This document shows, in pieces, positions 34,284-46,600 of a DNA stretch of 64,000 bases. Source of the stretch: Larix kaempferi (lineage: Eukaryota > Streptophyta > Pinopsida > Pinales > Pinaceae); assembly GCA_027924585.1 (NCBI GenBank), contig BSBM01003398.1, positions 62,001 to 126,000 of the forward strand. Direction: 5' to 3'. The first letter of the stretch is position 1; every line of letters starts with the position of its first letter. The notes under the pieces are model-generated. The model was not told the origin of the DNA, searched no databases, and saw only the letters and a list, made by a program, of their open reading frames with translations. The position numbers and the translations under genes were made by a program.

Positions 34284-37200
34284 TGTTATCACATTTTATG
34301 TCAGGAGCAGCTTCCACACTGCAGACTGTGCGGCCGAGGACCGCACAGTATTTTTTTTCCAGATCAGAGATCAGTTGTCTTCAGAGGAGGCATTTTTGTT
34401 CAGGTTGCCCCTAGCAGATACATCAGAGGGGACAGACAGTTGGACTTACCATCTACCACAGGGTTACCTTTCCTTGCCAGGCTTTGAGACAAGCCCATTT
34501 GAGACAGTGCCTAGTCATATTTTGATAGAGATTGTCACAGTACAGTGTTGGTTTATTGTGTGCCCGGATTCAGCAAAGATCCAGCTCAAATATAGGTTCA
34601 GTAGCAGCAGATATATGGTGTAGCAGGTATTGCATGTATTGATTATTGCTCGTGTTGTAGATTAGACTCTTTTACACTTGCTAGTACACTAACTTTGCAT
34701 GAGATGATATATTGGTGATCTGCTTATGATATGATGTGTTTGGGCCTATTCGTGATGTCAGTCCACCCCTCTAGTTAGACTTATGTATAGGCACGCTGAG
34801 TCATGTCTTGTATACTTGGCTTAGACTAGATCACTTAGCCCCTCGATAGCTGACTTTAGCACCATTATCACCTTCTCCACCCATCCTACTCATCCATGAC
34901 ACTTCTTCCCCAACTTGGATTCTGATTTGTGATCACGAGGACCCCTTTCCCCAATGATCTCTGAGTTTGCCATGACTCCCTGTTTATTGTGCCTCGGCTC
35001 TTTAGTGTGTGAGATACACGGTTAGACCTGGGATTTGCTCCTGTCAGTTGCCCCCGATGTTGCAATGCAATTAGGATTGTGTAGCCTCACCGGGTGCTCC
35101 CCACTTGTCGTCGAAGCTTGTATTACCCACCCCCATTACCTTTGCAGTATGAGCGCCATGTTTATATCTTTTGAGATATGGATGTAGCCCAAGAGGGCCA
35201 TGAAGAAATGAAATGTAAATCAGGCTAAAAAGGCCATTGTATTGTAAATTGTAAAATCTAGCCAAAAAGGGCTAAGTATGAAACTCATTGTAAAATCCAT
35301 GCAATGTGTTTATGAACACACGTGGATTCTGGTCAGCTATACATGTCAGCATTTGTAGTGGTTATTCCTCACCTAGCCCTGCGGGACAAGGAGGTGAGAA
35401 GGAGCAAGGGACAAGCTCAAGATTGCCCCCTAGAGTCTCAAGTTACAGTTTGTCGGACACCCAGTTTGGCGGCTCTAGAAAAGAACCTCACGGAGTCTTC
35501 GGATACGGATGTGAGTTGTGGGATACTTGTTAGATGACTAGTGGTGGTTTCCCTGCACTATACCCATTTGTGAGGCACCGCCCTTCCCCGTGTTTTGTCA
35601 TGGCATACTTACCTCAGTGGACCTCGCTTTCCTGAGATGTCTAATGGTCACATGATCTTTATCCTCGTCTTCCCATATCTTTTACCTTGTTGTCCACATC
35701 ACCTAGAGTCAGCAAGGTGGTCAATTCTATGGAGGTGTATAACATCCTAGTCTTTTGGAGGTGGTGGGCCCACTTCACCAAGGCCTTGTACTATTTCGGG
35801 ATTTAATGTATTTTTTATCACCATGATATCATTTATTGCTTAGTAATGTACTAACTTGTTTAATCGAGCCTTGTCACTTCATGCTTGCATACAGGTTTCA
35901 GCTAGCACTATAGTTGACCAGATTTGACTTAGTCAAACTGGGTTGACTAGGCCAAAAATGGGCCCGAAAAAAAGTTGCGATTGGAATTTCGATTTCGATT
36001 ATTTATTATCTATAGGGGTTCCATACGAGCATGTAACTGACGAAATTGCAAAACATTGAGCCATTTGAGAGATTTTTAATTATTATTGGTCAACTTTGAC
36101 CTGTTTTAATTAAAAATCATGGATTTGGGGCAAATATTGCCAAAGTGATCGATCGGGGTCGTTCGAGTGGTCATCCCTACTACTTTTGGGGTCCACGATC
36201 ACATTGCAGCAAACGGTTCGGCAATCCGGGCAATAAAAGTGGGTCAAAAGCCCAATTTTCATCTTCAGCCATATAAACCAGCAGATAATACATGGAAATC
36301 AAAATTTGACTAAGATAACTATGGAGAAATGGCAAAATCAAAGGTTGGCAATGGTAAAGGTAATTACCAAGGTATTTTTGGTATGTTTTGACATTGTATT
36401 TGATGGTTGTGGGGCCCTCATTCGCCCAGCTCACCATAGAGGTCGATTTTGGCCCATAGGGCCGTTTTTCTCCCTAGTGGGGAATTCGATTTGCTTGATG
36501 TTGATGGTGGGACCCTTCTTGTATGTGTTTGGGGGATTAAAACATCCCATAGACACCCCCCAACTCCACCTTGTATTGATGTATGGCCCACAAGGGCCCC
36601 TCTCCTCCATAGTGCGCTTCTCCTTGGGGCAATTCGCACCCCCCTTTAGGGATCAATCTGCACCATTTGATTTTGTGGATGGGGAGATGATCTCAACCCT
36701 CCATTTTGGGGGGAAACATAGTTGAGAGTGAGCCATCTCTATAAGAGAATGGACTCACCTCCATTGTACTTCTTCTTGGCATTGTAGAGACTTGACATTG
36801 AGCTTATAGAGAGACACTCTTACTGAGTCACTTGTGATTTTGGAGTTGGATCCTTCTTGTGTTGATTGAGAGCACATTTCTGATGCATTGCTAAGTTACT
36901 TGTGGTGTCCCCATATCTCCTTGAGCATTTTCAATTTGCAGGTGAAGCTGGCCACTAGGGGAAAACACAACTCTTGAGACAGGGTCTCCTTGCTAGCGTT
37001 TTTCTTTAGGTTCTCCAACAGGGAAGTAAATTTGCTTGTATTGTCATTTGCTTCTCTCATTATTTGTCATTTCATTTGCTGGTTTATTATTGTCACATTG
37101 CCATAGAAACTGATCTCATCTTCTCCTTGGCAGGTACAAGAAAAATGCCTTTGCTCACTGGCTGCTCCAAAAACGTTGAGGGGAAAACGCTGTCTAGCTC

Positions 37201-38265
37201 TGCATTTGATCTTCGGGGTGCGTTTTCAACATGGGAATACCTTCTCCATTATCCGGGTACTGATCTTTTCTCCTCTCTTATAATCTTTCTTTCACTGTTT
37301 GAACGCTAAGCTGCAACCATTTAAAAACCTTAAAAAAATTGATAACTTAGGATTTCACCGTAGGAACTTGTTCTATTTAAAAACCCATTAATGATATATT
37401 CTTAAACTTACATATCTCAAGTTTCATTTGAATCCGACCCCGTTTACCCTTAGAACTAGGAGCTGGTCACCTGCTGAATTCGCCCTCCTTGGGCATTTCA
37501 GCCAATCTCACTGTTGGGTAAATTTTTGGGTTGTGGGTAGTCTTGATTCCAGCTTAGAATGACATTTTACCTTAGGGAATCAAGTTTCAAATCATTTAGA
37601 TTCCATTTGCCCGTAATTTTAGCATTGGTCCACTTGGCAAAAACGCCCCACTTGGGCGTTTTTCTCTTGCTGCTTAATTGGGTTGATTTTGGGTTCTGGG
37701 TACTTCTGATTTGGATTTCTATTGTCATTTTACCTATGGAAATCAAGTACCATCTTCTAGAAGTGATCATAAACGTCATTTTCTTGCTGCCCTAGGTCGA
37801 CTTGACTCATTATTCAACCATTTCCCTGGGCAGTTCATTATAGCACATCACTTCTATTTTTACAGCTCCCTTAATCATTTCAGCCATACAATCCCTTGTT
37901 ACAATCTTGGTCTTTAACTATTTCCGATTGCTGGTCACTTGTCTCATCACTCTTATTTTACTACTTGTGTCCATTTATTGGCTGAAATCAAACACGAGGA
38001 GCTCATTTACACTCACTCCTTGCTTCCGTCTCTCATCTTTCTGTGTTTGGGTGTATTTGTTGTCTCTCAACCATCACTGGTTGAGCAGGGTCTCCCCCTT
38101 GACTTGGCCAAGTGCCTCGTCTAAAGTGACAATAGTCTTGTCCGGTGTGACTTCCGTTCATTTGAGCGGAGGACCTGGCTATTGCCGGTGACACCTTCCT
38201 AGTTGTCTCCTCTACCGTCCCTATTGGGATATCCACCACAAATAGCTAGAGTTCGTGTGATAACA
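34284..38265 (+). repeat. E2 3' LTR
   Basis: 3982 bp, uninterrupted, TGTTATCACA..TGTGATAACA. It contains the TATA box at 36740-36745 and the U3 palindrome copy at 34325-34349. It is the intact counterpart of the split 5' LTR. Confidence 0.93.
36740..36745 (+). promoter_or_regulatory. TATA box of the E2 3' LTR
   Basis: TATAAG in the same context as 14055-14060 of the 5' LTR (catctctataagagaat). Confidence 0.5.
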
Positions 38266-38385
38266 ACAACCAATCCATCTTGGGAATCGAGGCCCTCTTG
38301 GTTCACCTCTTTGGTTGCCTATCCCCTCTACCATCCTGTATAGGATTCATCATTTGGGGAAACTACAAGTTGAGTGATAACATTT

Positions 38386-38402
38386 TGGCGCCGTTGCCGG
38401 AG
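38386..38402 (+). other. Primer-binding site of E3, tRNA-Asp type
   Basis: TGGCGCCGTTGCCGGAG, three bases after the E3 5' LTR end (38382). One mismatch to the tRNA-Asp 3' end (A at 38401). Confidence 0.85.
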
Positions 38403-38582
38403 AGGTAGAGGATTACCTTTGGTGTCTGCGAGTGTCCATGCGGTATTGCATATCTTATTGCATCCGGTATTTTGGTTTGGTGATTGTATATTTCATTGCT
38501 TAATTATTTCAATCGCCATCTTAATTCACTCATCTCACCTCTCCTACGACATTTATCTTTTTGGGGTATTACTTGTGTAGTT

Positions 38583-38625
38583 CACCCGGCGAATCCACCC
38601 CGCGACTCTACTAAGGAACGAACCC
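38583..38625 (+). other. Conserved leader block of E3
   Basis: cacccggcgaatcc, then ccgcgactct, then aaggaacgaaccc, corresponding to the E1/E2/E4 leader block. It is more diverged, as expected for the oldest copy. Confidence 0.35.
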
Positions 38626-38800
38626 AACATATAAATGTTAAGTTCTTAAATCGTCCAACAAATCCTAAAGGAATCCCTTTAATTATACTCGGAACCGAAG
38701 ACACATTAAAAGGAACTCATCCAACTTCTTTTGGAAGATTTCTAATCCTAATTCTTCACTAAGTCATCTTCTAGGATCTCCTTCATCTTCATCTAGTCCA

Positions 38801-41800
38801 ATGGCCGGTACAAACGTTGGTGGAAACCAAAACAATCCTCCGCAGAATCCTAGAATTTTCGAAAGAAAGGCTAGAGCCTCTCTTTTAGATTTTTCCCAAA
38901 TCCAGGGAGCCCCCCATGATATTCCTGAAACGTATTTTGAAAAGGTTCCCAAGTTTGATGGAAATTCAGCTATAACTATAGAAGACCATATAGACAATGT
39001 TTGGGAACACATGGAATCATATGGAGCATCTGATGAAGATGTTTTCACGAGGGGCCTTCTGGCATCTTTGGAAGGAGATGCTCGAAAGTGGTTTGATCGG
39101 TTACCTGCTTCATCCATTAATGGATATGACAACTTTGTCACGAAGCTAACCAGTGAATGGTCACGAAAGTTAGATGGGAAGTTTCTCTTACATCAACTAT
39201 TTGACATTAAGAAGAAAGAGAATGAAACAATCCATGAATTTAACCTTAGATTTGACAAGACTGTAGCAAGTATCCCAGATGACATTAAACCTAAAGACCA
39301 AGCAATCCTTATTGATTATCTAAATTCTTTCGAAGAATGGATTGGATATCATTTGAAGGATAAGAATCTGAATGACCTAAAGACCGCACAATTAAATACT
39401 AAGACTGTTGAATCAAATGCGGCATCCATGGGGAAACAAATTTTTTTTTATCATTATTCCCCTTCCACTTCCAGATATGATCCTAGAATCCGAAAGGACA
39501 AGGAATCTGTGGTTGAGCCAAAGGACACAATGGATAGGTTGGAAATTATGCAAGACATGATGAGACAGTTGACTATCCTAACTAAAAATGTAATGAGAAC
39601 TCATGAGTCTGAGCAATATAGAAATCCTTATGGCCCTAAACCCTACTAGAACAACAATAGAAGGCCTGAAGGAGAAAACAGTAGACGACGTCCTGAAATT
39701 CCAGAAAACTCTGAGAAAAAGAATGTGAACTGGTGTGATGAACTAGAAGAAGAACCTCTATACACTAGTTATCCTGATGATCAACCCAAAAACATAAACT
39801 TAGTTGAAGACCTATCTTATGACAATGATTTCGGAAGAATTCTCCTTGAAGAAGAAGATATGGAGCAAGAAGAATTAATTGAAGAACAAAACTCCTCATG
39901 TTGTGCAATTAATCTTCCATAACCTAATGAACAACCCAAGCTTCAGATTTATAAACGAGGTAATATCGATCCCAAGCCACCTTCTTTCCTAGATAAACGT
40001 ATCATGACTAAGGAAGATAAAAAGGAAGAAGAGAAAACTACTCCTTGTGATTACACTTTGAACATTGATATGAAAAAGGAGTTAGGAAAAATCATGTGTA
40101 ATATCTCGATAATTGAATTAATGAAAGTCCCTACAATTAGAGGCCAAGTGGAAAATTTTTTTGAAGGTATCAACCAAAAGAAAGACTCTGAGATTGCTTT
40201 GTAATCATGTCATAAACAGAGTCTTAGTGGAAAAGAATTTAGAAGAGTTGAAAAGGATCCACCCATTAACATCCAATCTGCTATTTATGAACGAAAAAAT
40301 GGTGGTCACCCTCCTTTCTACCTTACCTTACACATTCAGAATGTGCTCCTTCACAATTGCATGCTATATTTTGGAGCCGCCATGAATGTCATGCCTTTGC
40401 ATGTCATGAAGGAAATGGGTTTGGAGGTCACTAGACCTTATGGAAATGTTTGTGGCATTGATTCAAAACGTGTACAGTCCTATGGTTTAATAAAAAACTT
40501 AAGGGCTAATCTTTTTGCATGCTTAGACATATCCACCATGGTGGATGTTGTTGTCATAGATTTGCCCCCAGCATATGGAATGCTTTTATCCAGAAAGTGG
40601 GCCGCTGGTTTAGGTGGATATCTCATGATGGATTTGTCTTATATCTGTGTCCCTAACTCAGATGGTGCCTTAATCCAAATAAATAGAGAGCCATTCATTG
40701 ACAAACACTAGGAAACTTTTGAAGATGGGATAAAAAACACTTATGGGGATGACTTATTAAATAATGCCAAGGCTGGGATGATTAGAAATGATGATGAAAT
40801 TTGGGGTTTATCACAATCGGAAAATGCCTTCATGGTAATGGGAGAAACTGATTTTTCTGATGAAGAAGAGGGGATAATCAAACTTGCTACGAGAATCAAT
40901 CTGGAAATGCATTTAAGTGAAGTTTCGGAAGAAATCCGAGAATTAAGAAGTAGAGAGGAAAATCAACTTCAAGGACAAGAGCTTAACAATGAAGAAAATC
41001 AAGAACACGTTAATATAAATCAAACGCCTGAAGTTGTAGATAATTTAGATGACATAATACAGGGTGAGCGTATACCCAGAATAGTTAGGGAATTCCTTGC
41101 TTTGGTAGATCATAATATTGATAGAGAAAGGCAAGGCTTTGACCATATTCTTCAATGGACAAGCCACGTTGAGGGAACACATCCTTCTCCTGTATTGGGA
41201 AGTGATGATGAAATAAATGAATCCCATTATTCTGATGTTCCTGATCATTTATCTCACATGTCCTTAGAAGATGGTGTTTTGAGGCAAGTAAATGACAACT
41301 CTATGAGTTGGCAAGAGCATGCTTTGACACATGATGCCCCTAAAGGAGATTTTGCTTTAAATAATCTTACTACTTTTCAAGAATCTCCTTCTCTTAATCA
41401 AATCAATGTTTTATCTGCGTATCCTCACATTCCTAGTTTTTTATTGCCACTTGAATTGCCCGATCAACAAGAAAATGATCCTTCTCACATTCCTACTTTT
41501 TCAGAATTTCACTTAGAATATTCAACCAATGGGTTAGAGAACATGAGCATTCCAGTACCTTCAGGGGAAGGCACTAGCCATAGTTATGACCAGTCACACA
41601 TACCTTTTCCCTCGGAAGTGAACAGAGATTTTTGGACTGTGGGGGAAACACCTAAGTATATTATTCACCCCCAAGAAGAGGAGCCGGATATAGATGTTCA
41701 GGAGACGAGAAGAGAGATAAGAGAAGTCCTAATTGGTAGTGTAGTTATTCCTATTAATGTTGGTCCACCCAGATTTGATGAAGTTCCTTCTACAAGGAGC

Positions 41801-42100
41801 TCAAGAATTGTCACCCCGCAACCACAAAATCGTGTTGAGATCCATCCAATTCCTATTCGCAACATTGAAGTTATTCCTGAGTCTGTGAACAGGAGAATAT
41901 TTTCTACTGGGAGTCAAGTCATCATCCCAAACCATTTGTTATATATCAGATCCAGACAGGCTGATGACATTTGGGTAGGACCTTTCACGGTAGAGCGATG
42001 TATCGGAGACATGTGCTTTTTAGCTACTGGTAGTGGACAACGTATATTGCTTCCTATCAATCATAGAAAGTTAAGGGATTACATCCCTCACTTGACCTAG
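38801..42100 (+). pseudogene. Decayed Gag-protease-GPY frame of E3
   Basis: One frame of 1100 codons from ATG 38801 to the terminal stop at 42098, interrupted only by nonsense codons at 39647 (TAG where E1 has Trp), 39920, 40202 and 40709. There are no frameshifts. Gag (TYFEKVPKFDGN, LEGDARKWFDRLP) and protease are clear, but the protease catalytic DSGAS is replaced by YFGAA at 40367-40381, so this protease is dead. The downstream part is open for over 440 codons. It contains VPDHLSHMSLEDGVLRQVND and the C-terminal GPY/F-like WVGPFTVERCIGDMCFLATG with KLRDYIP, very close to E1. That closeness despite strong LTR divergence suggests past purifying selection on these C-terminal domains. Confidence 0.85.
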
Positions 42101-42149
42101 TCATGGACTTCTTGCTTTCTTGGTAGGTTAGAGTAGGTAGAAACTGAAT

Positions 42150-42163
42150 AAGCTCACTTGAGC
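42150..42163 (+). other. Conserved short stem-loop after the E3 frame
   Basis: AAGCTCACTTGAGC in actgaataagctcacttgag, identical to E1 at 23161-23174. Confidence 0.5.
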
Positions 42164-42512
42164 AATAGTTTAGTATTTTTTGCCATTGAGTCTAGCACCT
42201 TTTTCTTCCTTAAGCTCGCCTTCGAAGCTAGTAGCTAGTCTTGAGTGTTTTATTTTTATCTGTTCCTGCAAAATAATAAAAAAAATTGAATTTATGTTAG
42301 TAGATTAGTTTCTTTACTTTCAACATTTCATTTCAGTTCTGTTGTTTTGATATTTTTATATACATGCATGTTTCTGACTACTGGTCTGCGAGTTTGGTAT
42401 AGCTCTTTGCATTTTGCAGATAATAGGCACATTTTGAAGATGATGTAGAGCTAGAGTGCATGATCGAGGATACGAGTAGCAAAGTGATGAGGACCAAATA
42501 TTCTGAGGTTCT

Positions 42513-42539
42513 CAAGCGCTCTATTCAGCAGAGCACTTG
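42513..42539 (+). other. Conserved hairpin upstream of the E3 3' LTR
   Basis: CAAGCGCTCT, loop attcagc, AGAGCACTTG. The stem equals that of E1 while the loop sequence differs, which suggests constraint on the stem. The 3' LTR starts 17 bp after the stem. Confidence 0.55.
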
Positions 42540-42556
42540 TCCCAGATGGAGCCAAA

Positions 42557-43085
42557 TGTTATCACATTTATAGTAGCCAGGGCTACCATATCTTCATATC
42601 AGATTCCAGTCCTTTTTTCAGTCAGTCCTTTCAATTGAGATGCTTGAGATCAGCATCTGATGAGCATTCATTCTAGGATCACTCATATTTTCACAGCAGC
42701 CCCTGAGCATACAGTACAGCCTTATGCCATGACCGAGCCTCATGACCTCAGATTCGATGAACAATGTAGCCATTTTACCATACAGAGTAGCCTGCAGTGC
42801 CCATATGTGCAGCAACAATATTCCAGTTGACAGTTGATGGTTCAGATGGTTGGTACATGTATATGACCCAGTAGGTATATTGATATGCATTGGTTATGAT
42901 GTCTTGCTTCTTTGCTCATTATGATAGCTTGACTTGGTATCTTGTATTTATGATCTGGTGGTATATATATGTTACATAGATATGTGTGTTTCAATGATTA
43001 TCTAAAATGATCTAATTTACTACGATATGAAATTCTTGTTTATAATCATTGGTTTCACCCTCCTTAGGAGAATGGACGTGATCGA
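42557..43085 (+). repeat. E3 3' LTR, truncated
   Basis: It matches the first 529 bp or so of the E3 5' LTR, up to ggagaatggacgtgatc, then switches abruptly to minus-strand gypsy integrase sequence. The remaining 3.5 kb of the LTR is not found elsewhere in the window. Confidence 0.85.
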
Positions 43086-43693
43086 TTTCCTCAATTTCCT
43101 CTCCCTTACCTGCAAGATCTTCTCTGGAATTAATACTATTTTTCCTTCCTCATCGAGTGGAGGTAGCTTTGATGATGTGGTAATCTGATGGCTCACGGCC
43201 TTCTTCAAGCAAGACACATGGAACACATTATGAATTTTGCTCCCCTCTGGTAACTCAAGCTCGTAAGCCACCTCTCCCACTCTACTGGTAATCTTGTATG
43301 GACCATAGAAGTGAGGCTTCAATTTTTCTGCTCCTTCTTGAGGGAAGACTGCCGGTAAGGTTGTAGTCTCAAATACACCAAATCCCCTATCTTGAAGTTG
43401 CGTTCAATCCTGTGTCGATTTGCATACAAATTTTGTTGATTCTAAGATGTATGTAAGTTGTCTTTAAGAACCTTGAGAATGTCCGGACTATCCTGAATCC
43501 AGTCCTTCGATTTAGCTGCTCTGTTGTTTCCGAATACCAAGTCTACAAAAGTTAAAGCATCATAGCCATAGAGTGCCCTGAAAGGTGTCATCCCAATAGA
43601 CATGTGGTAGGTAATGTTGTAGCAATATTCCCCTAGGTGTAACCATTTGATCCAAGTCCTTTGTTTCCCTGCCACATAATTCCTCAAATATCC
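43086..43693 (-). pseudogene. Gypsy (chromovirus-type) integrase C-terminal part, fragment
   Basis: On the minus strand 43693 to about 43440 encodes the end of the integrase core (GYLRNYVAGKQRTWIKWLHL, YHMSIGMTPFRALYG). After a frame break, 43322-43086 encodes the C-terminal domain with the GPY motif (HFYGPYKITSRVGEVAYELE, then HNVFHVSCLKK). It then shows the start of what looks like a chromodomain (PEKILQVRERKLRKS) before it is cut at 43086. The order and motifs are those of Ty3/gypsy chromoviruses. It continues to the right after the E4 insertion. Confidence 0.85.
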
Positions 43694-46600
43694 TGTTATC
43701 ACACCATAGTAGCAGGGCTACTATTCTTGTTTAGCAGATATCTGCACATTCCAGAGCTTCCATTATTCAAAGCATGGCTATGATGATTGTATATTTTGTG
43801 ATCACTCATGATCAGAGCAGTGTATTATTCAGACTTAGGTTAGACCTTGTGTCAAGGCTGAGCCTTGAGAGTTCAGATTTGATGACCGATGTGACCCTTT
43901 ATACCATACAGTTTCAGTTCAATGCTTAGAGATGTATTGCAGCAGTGTTTTAGATGGTATATGATGTTTATTACTATGATGATGTTTTATGATCTATGGA
44001 TATTTTATCATTGATTGTGGATTATTATCTTGTTGATTTAGTCATGTTCACAGCATCTGCTTGGTATATTATTCCTGATGTGGCAAACTGTTTAAAATGA
44101 ACTATAAATCATAAAATGGACAATTGCTTACACATTTAGGTCATTTAACAAAACCCACTGGTTTTCCACCTTACATAGATATGGTCTTTCCTGACACCAG
44201 TTGTTTGCTAGTGTAGGCTCCATATTCACTTGACTCCATCCATACATGACTTTCCTATTTGACTTTAAACCTTGACCTGTCTCATTTGACTTTCTGATAC
44301 TGAGGACTTCCCCATTTTTCTACCTGTGTGTTTGGACCGCATCCCTGTATGTTCAGTGTCTCGGCTCTAAGTTGGTGACAAAACTTGCCTTTGGTGAGTT
44401 GGATTGTAGGCCTAAATCATTCTAGTCGGTTGTCCCGATGTTTGGCATTGGCTCGAACTCCCCCTAGTCACTTGAGATGTTGTTGGCTCAAAACTGAAAG
44501 CTCATGTTCTACTTATGGAAACTTATAAATTTGCCCATGGAAACTAAAAAGGGCAAGAGCGATGAACAACTAAAAATACTCCTCGAAGAGTATAAGAAAG
44601 GTCCAAAAAGTAATGATTCTTAAAAGCTATATCTAAACAATTGCTGACCTTATATATATATGAAAACATGCCCTGGATGCAAGCTGCAACTAGTTGTGCT
44701 TATCAGCACAAATGAGATCCGAAGGGTTATGTAGGCCAAAAAGGCCATGAAATGAAATTGAATGATCCTAATGAACCTGGATTAACTTGATGTAGACATG
44801 ATGCCTAAGTTGAATAAGCACTCTCTAAACAATTTATCCATTTGTGAGGCACAGCCATCCCCAGTGTTATTTTGTCCAAGCACAGAGTTTGTAGCTTTCC
44901 CCTTTTTCCTAGTCCAAAGTATTTTTGAGTTAAGTTAAACAAGTCAACCCCTTGGCCCAACCTTGTTCCTAGCCTTCATCCTTCACTAGCAGTTTGACCA
45001 TGTCCAATGGGTGAGTTTGTCATTTGAACTATTGTGCAAGTAATTTTATATAACAAAGGAATATGCTAACTTGATTAATGCCACTGAATGGATGTTATAC
45101 TTTGAGCTTGGCTGTGAGAATGATTAGAGAAGCATGTCTTAGTCTACTGATGTGATTTATCCTTGGTTGTATATTATTGGGATCCGTGATGATGTGGGCC
45201 ATATATATATACCTATTGATGATGATTGATGGTCCCACATACTTGATGATGATGCCATATGATGGACATATGGTTCAGATGATGATTGATGCAATTCAGC
45301 AGGTTTTATTATTACTTCAGATCATCAAATTATGCACTGTCCATATATGGTGGACCCTACAGCTGGCCCATTAGAGCAACCCATGGTGTATAAGTACACA
45401 TTCCTAGTGGATTTGGGCCTTCAAGATCCAATGAGACACTTATCTTTCAGTTTCGGGCACTTCTGACAGTGATTGGTGCAGTTTTACACTTGTTGACCAG
45501 ATTTGGGGCTGATTTCCCAACTTGAGCAACAAGGGCCATGAGAGGCCAGTTCACCTAGGGCGTTGTATGAGGAGTGGGTGGTCCAACCACTTGTTTCTAC
45601 CATTTACCCCCCCCTTCTGGAGAGCCTAGTGGGCTCAGATGGACAACGCAGATGCCCTGGGAGGCAGTTTTGGCACTTTCACAGTTACCGAGGCAGTAAA
45701 AAAATGGGATAAAGTGGTCACTGAGGAATTTGATTTGGGAAATTGAGGCAAGTTTTTGGCATTTGGTTTTCACAGAGGTCTTCCAAGGTGATCCCACTAT
45801 CTTCCAGCCAGTTTTCACAATGTGGGTAGGCCCACAGCGATCACAGGAGGTCTTTTACTACTTGTCTGTCACAGATTTTGAGGACAGATTTGATCATTTA
45901 TATTATATTGGACATATTTTATTATTTTATTGTGCCTTGGGGATGAGCTAGTAAGGATTGATGCCTCCTAGCCCCACCATGTGCTTCTTATGTCATGTCC
46001 TAGTCATTATGAGGTGGGATTTGGTACTTTTACCCCCTCTAGTGGATGACGTCACCCTCCATGATTATTTTAGACTATGACGTCATCACTTTATGAGTGA
46101 TCCATGTGTTATGTTATTATGGTTCATCTTAGCCATTGATTGTATATTGAGATCTTTTAATCTCAACCACTCATTTGATGTAGTATTGTAAAGTGGTATA
46201 GGGTTTTGGTCTTTATTATCCTATATAAGGAGGAGACCCCCTATTGTATAACTCACCTTTGGAGCTTTGGAATATTGGAATAGAACACTTCTTTGTGGAG
46301 CATATCTCTCTTGTCTTGTGGATTCTCTTGCATATTGAGTATACAGTATCTCTTCTATGTATCATTGTGGATTTTGGTGCTTCTACTAGTTTTCTTGCAG
46401 GAAAGTCGAATTGGTGGAGAGGCGGGCGATTTCTTGAGGGTTATTGTTGGAGGGATCCACATATTCTCTCTTGGGTTGATCTTGTGACAGGGAGTATCAT
46501 TATTGTATCTTCGTGACATAGTTGATGCTTTCTATTACATTTTTCTATCATTTTCGTAATCATCTTACTTGACTTGTTTCTTTGATCTTGTCTTGTAGGA

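Larger units (their letters stand above)
11598..38265 (+). mobile_element. E2: non-autonomous Gag-Pro-GPY LTR retrotransposon (middle of the nest)
   Basis: The 5' LTR starts TGTTATCACATTTTATGTC and the 3' LTR ends gtgtgataaca. They are flanked by perfect 5-bp target duplications acaac (11593-11597 and 38266-38270). The 5' LTR is split by E1 (11598-15106 plus 28144-28617, 3983 bp); the 3' LTR is 34284-38265 (3982 bp). The internal region 28618-34283 carries a tRNA-Asp PBS, a decayed gag-pro-GPY frame, and a 1413-bp hAT-like insertion. LTRs differ by about 3.5% in a 310-bp sample, mostly transitions. E2 lies 112 bp from the 3' end of the E3 LTR. Confidence 0.92.
7678..38382 (+). repeat. E3 5' LTR (split by E2)
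   Basis: The LTR consists of 7678-11597 plus 38271-38382. The junction is seamless once E2 and one acaac target copy are ignored: gcgtgacaac joins caatccatcttggg, as in the uninterrupted inverted fragment at 7551-7677. It carries a mid-LTR TATA-like box at 10394-10402 and the superfamily-shared U3 word gttcacctagggcg near 9740. It ends tgataaca just before the PBS. Confidence 0.85.
7678..43085 (+). mobile_element. E3: non-autonomous Gag-Pro-GPY LTR retrotransposon (outermost, 3'-truncated)
   Basis: The 5' LTR starts TGTTATCACATTTATAGTAG at 7678 and runs to 11597. It is interrupted by E2 and resumes at 38271-38382. Internal sequence occupies 38383-42556, and the 3' LTR starts at 42557 but stops at 43085 against a gypsy pol fragment. 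The reconstructed 5' LTR is about 4032 bp. The internal part has a tRNA-Asp PBS and one decayed reading frame. The first about 270 bp of the two LTRs differ at roughly 9% of positions by eye, making E3 the oldest of the three nested elements. No RT or integrase core is encoded. The right target-site duplicate is lost. Confidence 0.85.
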
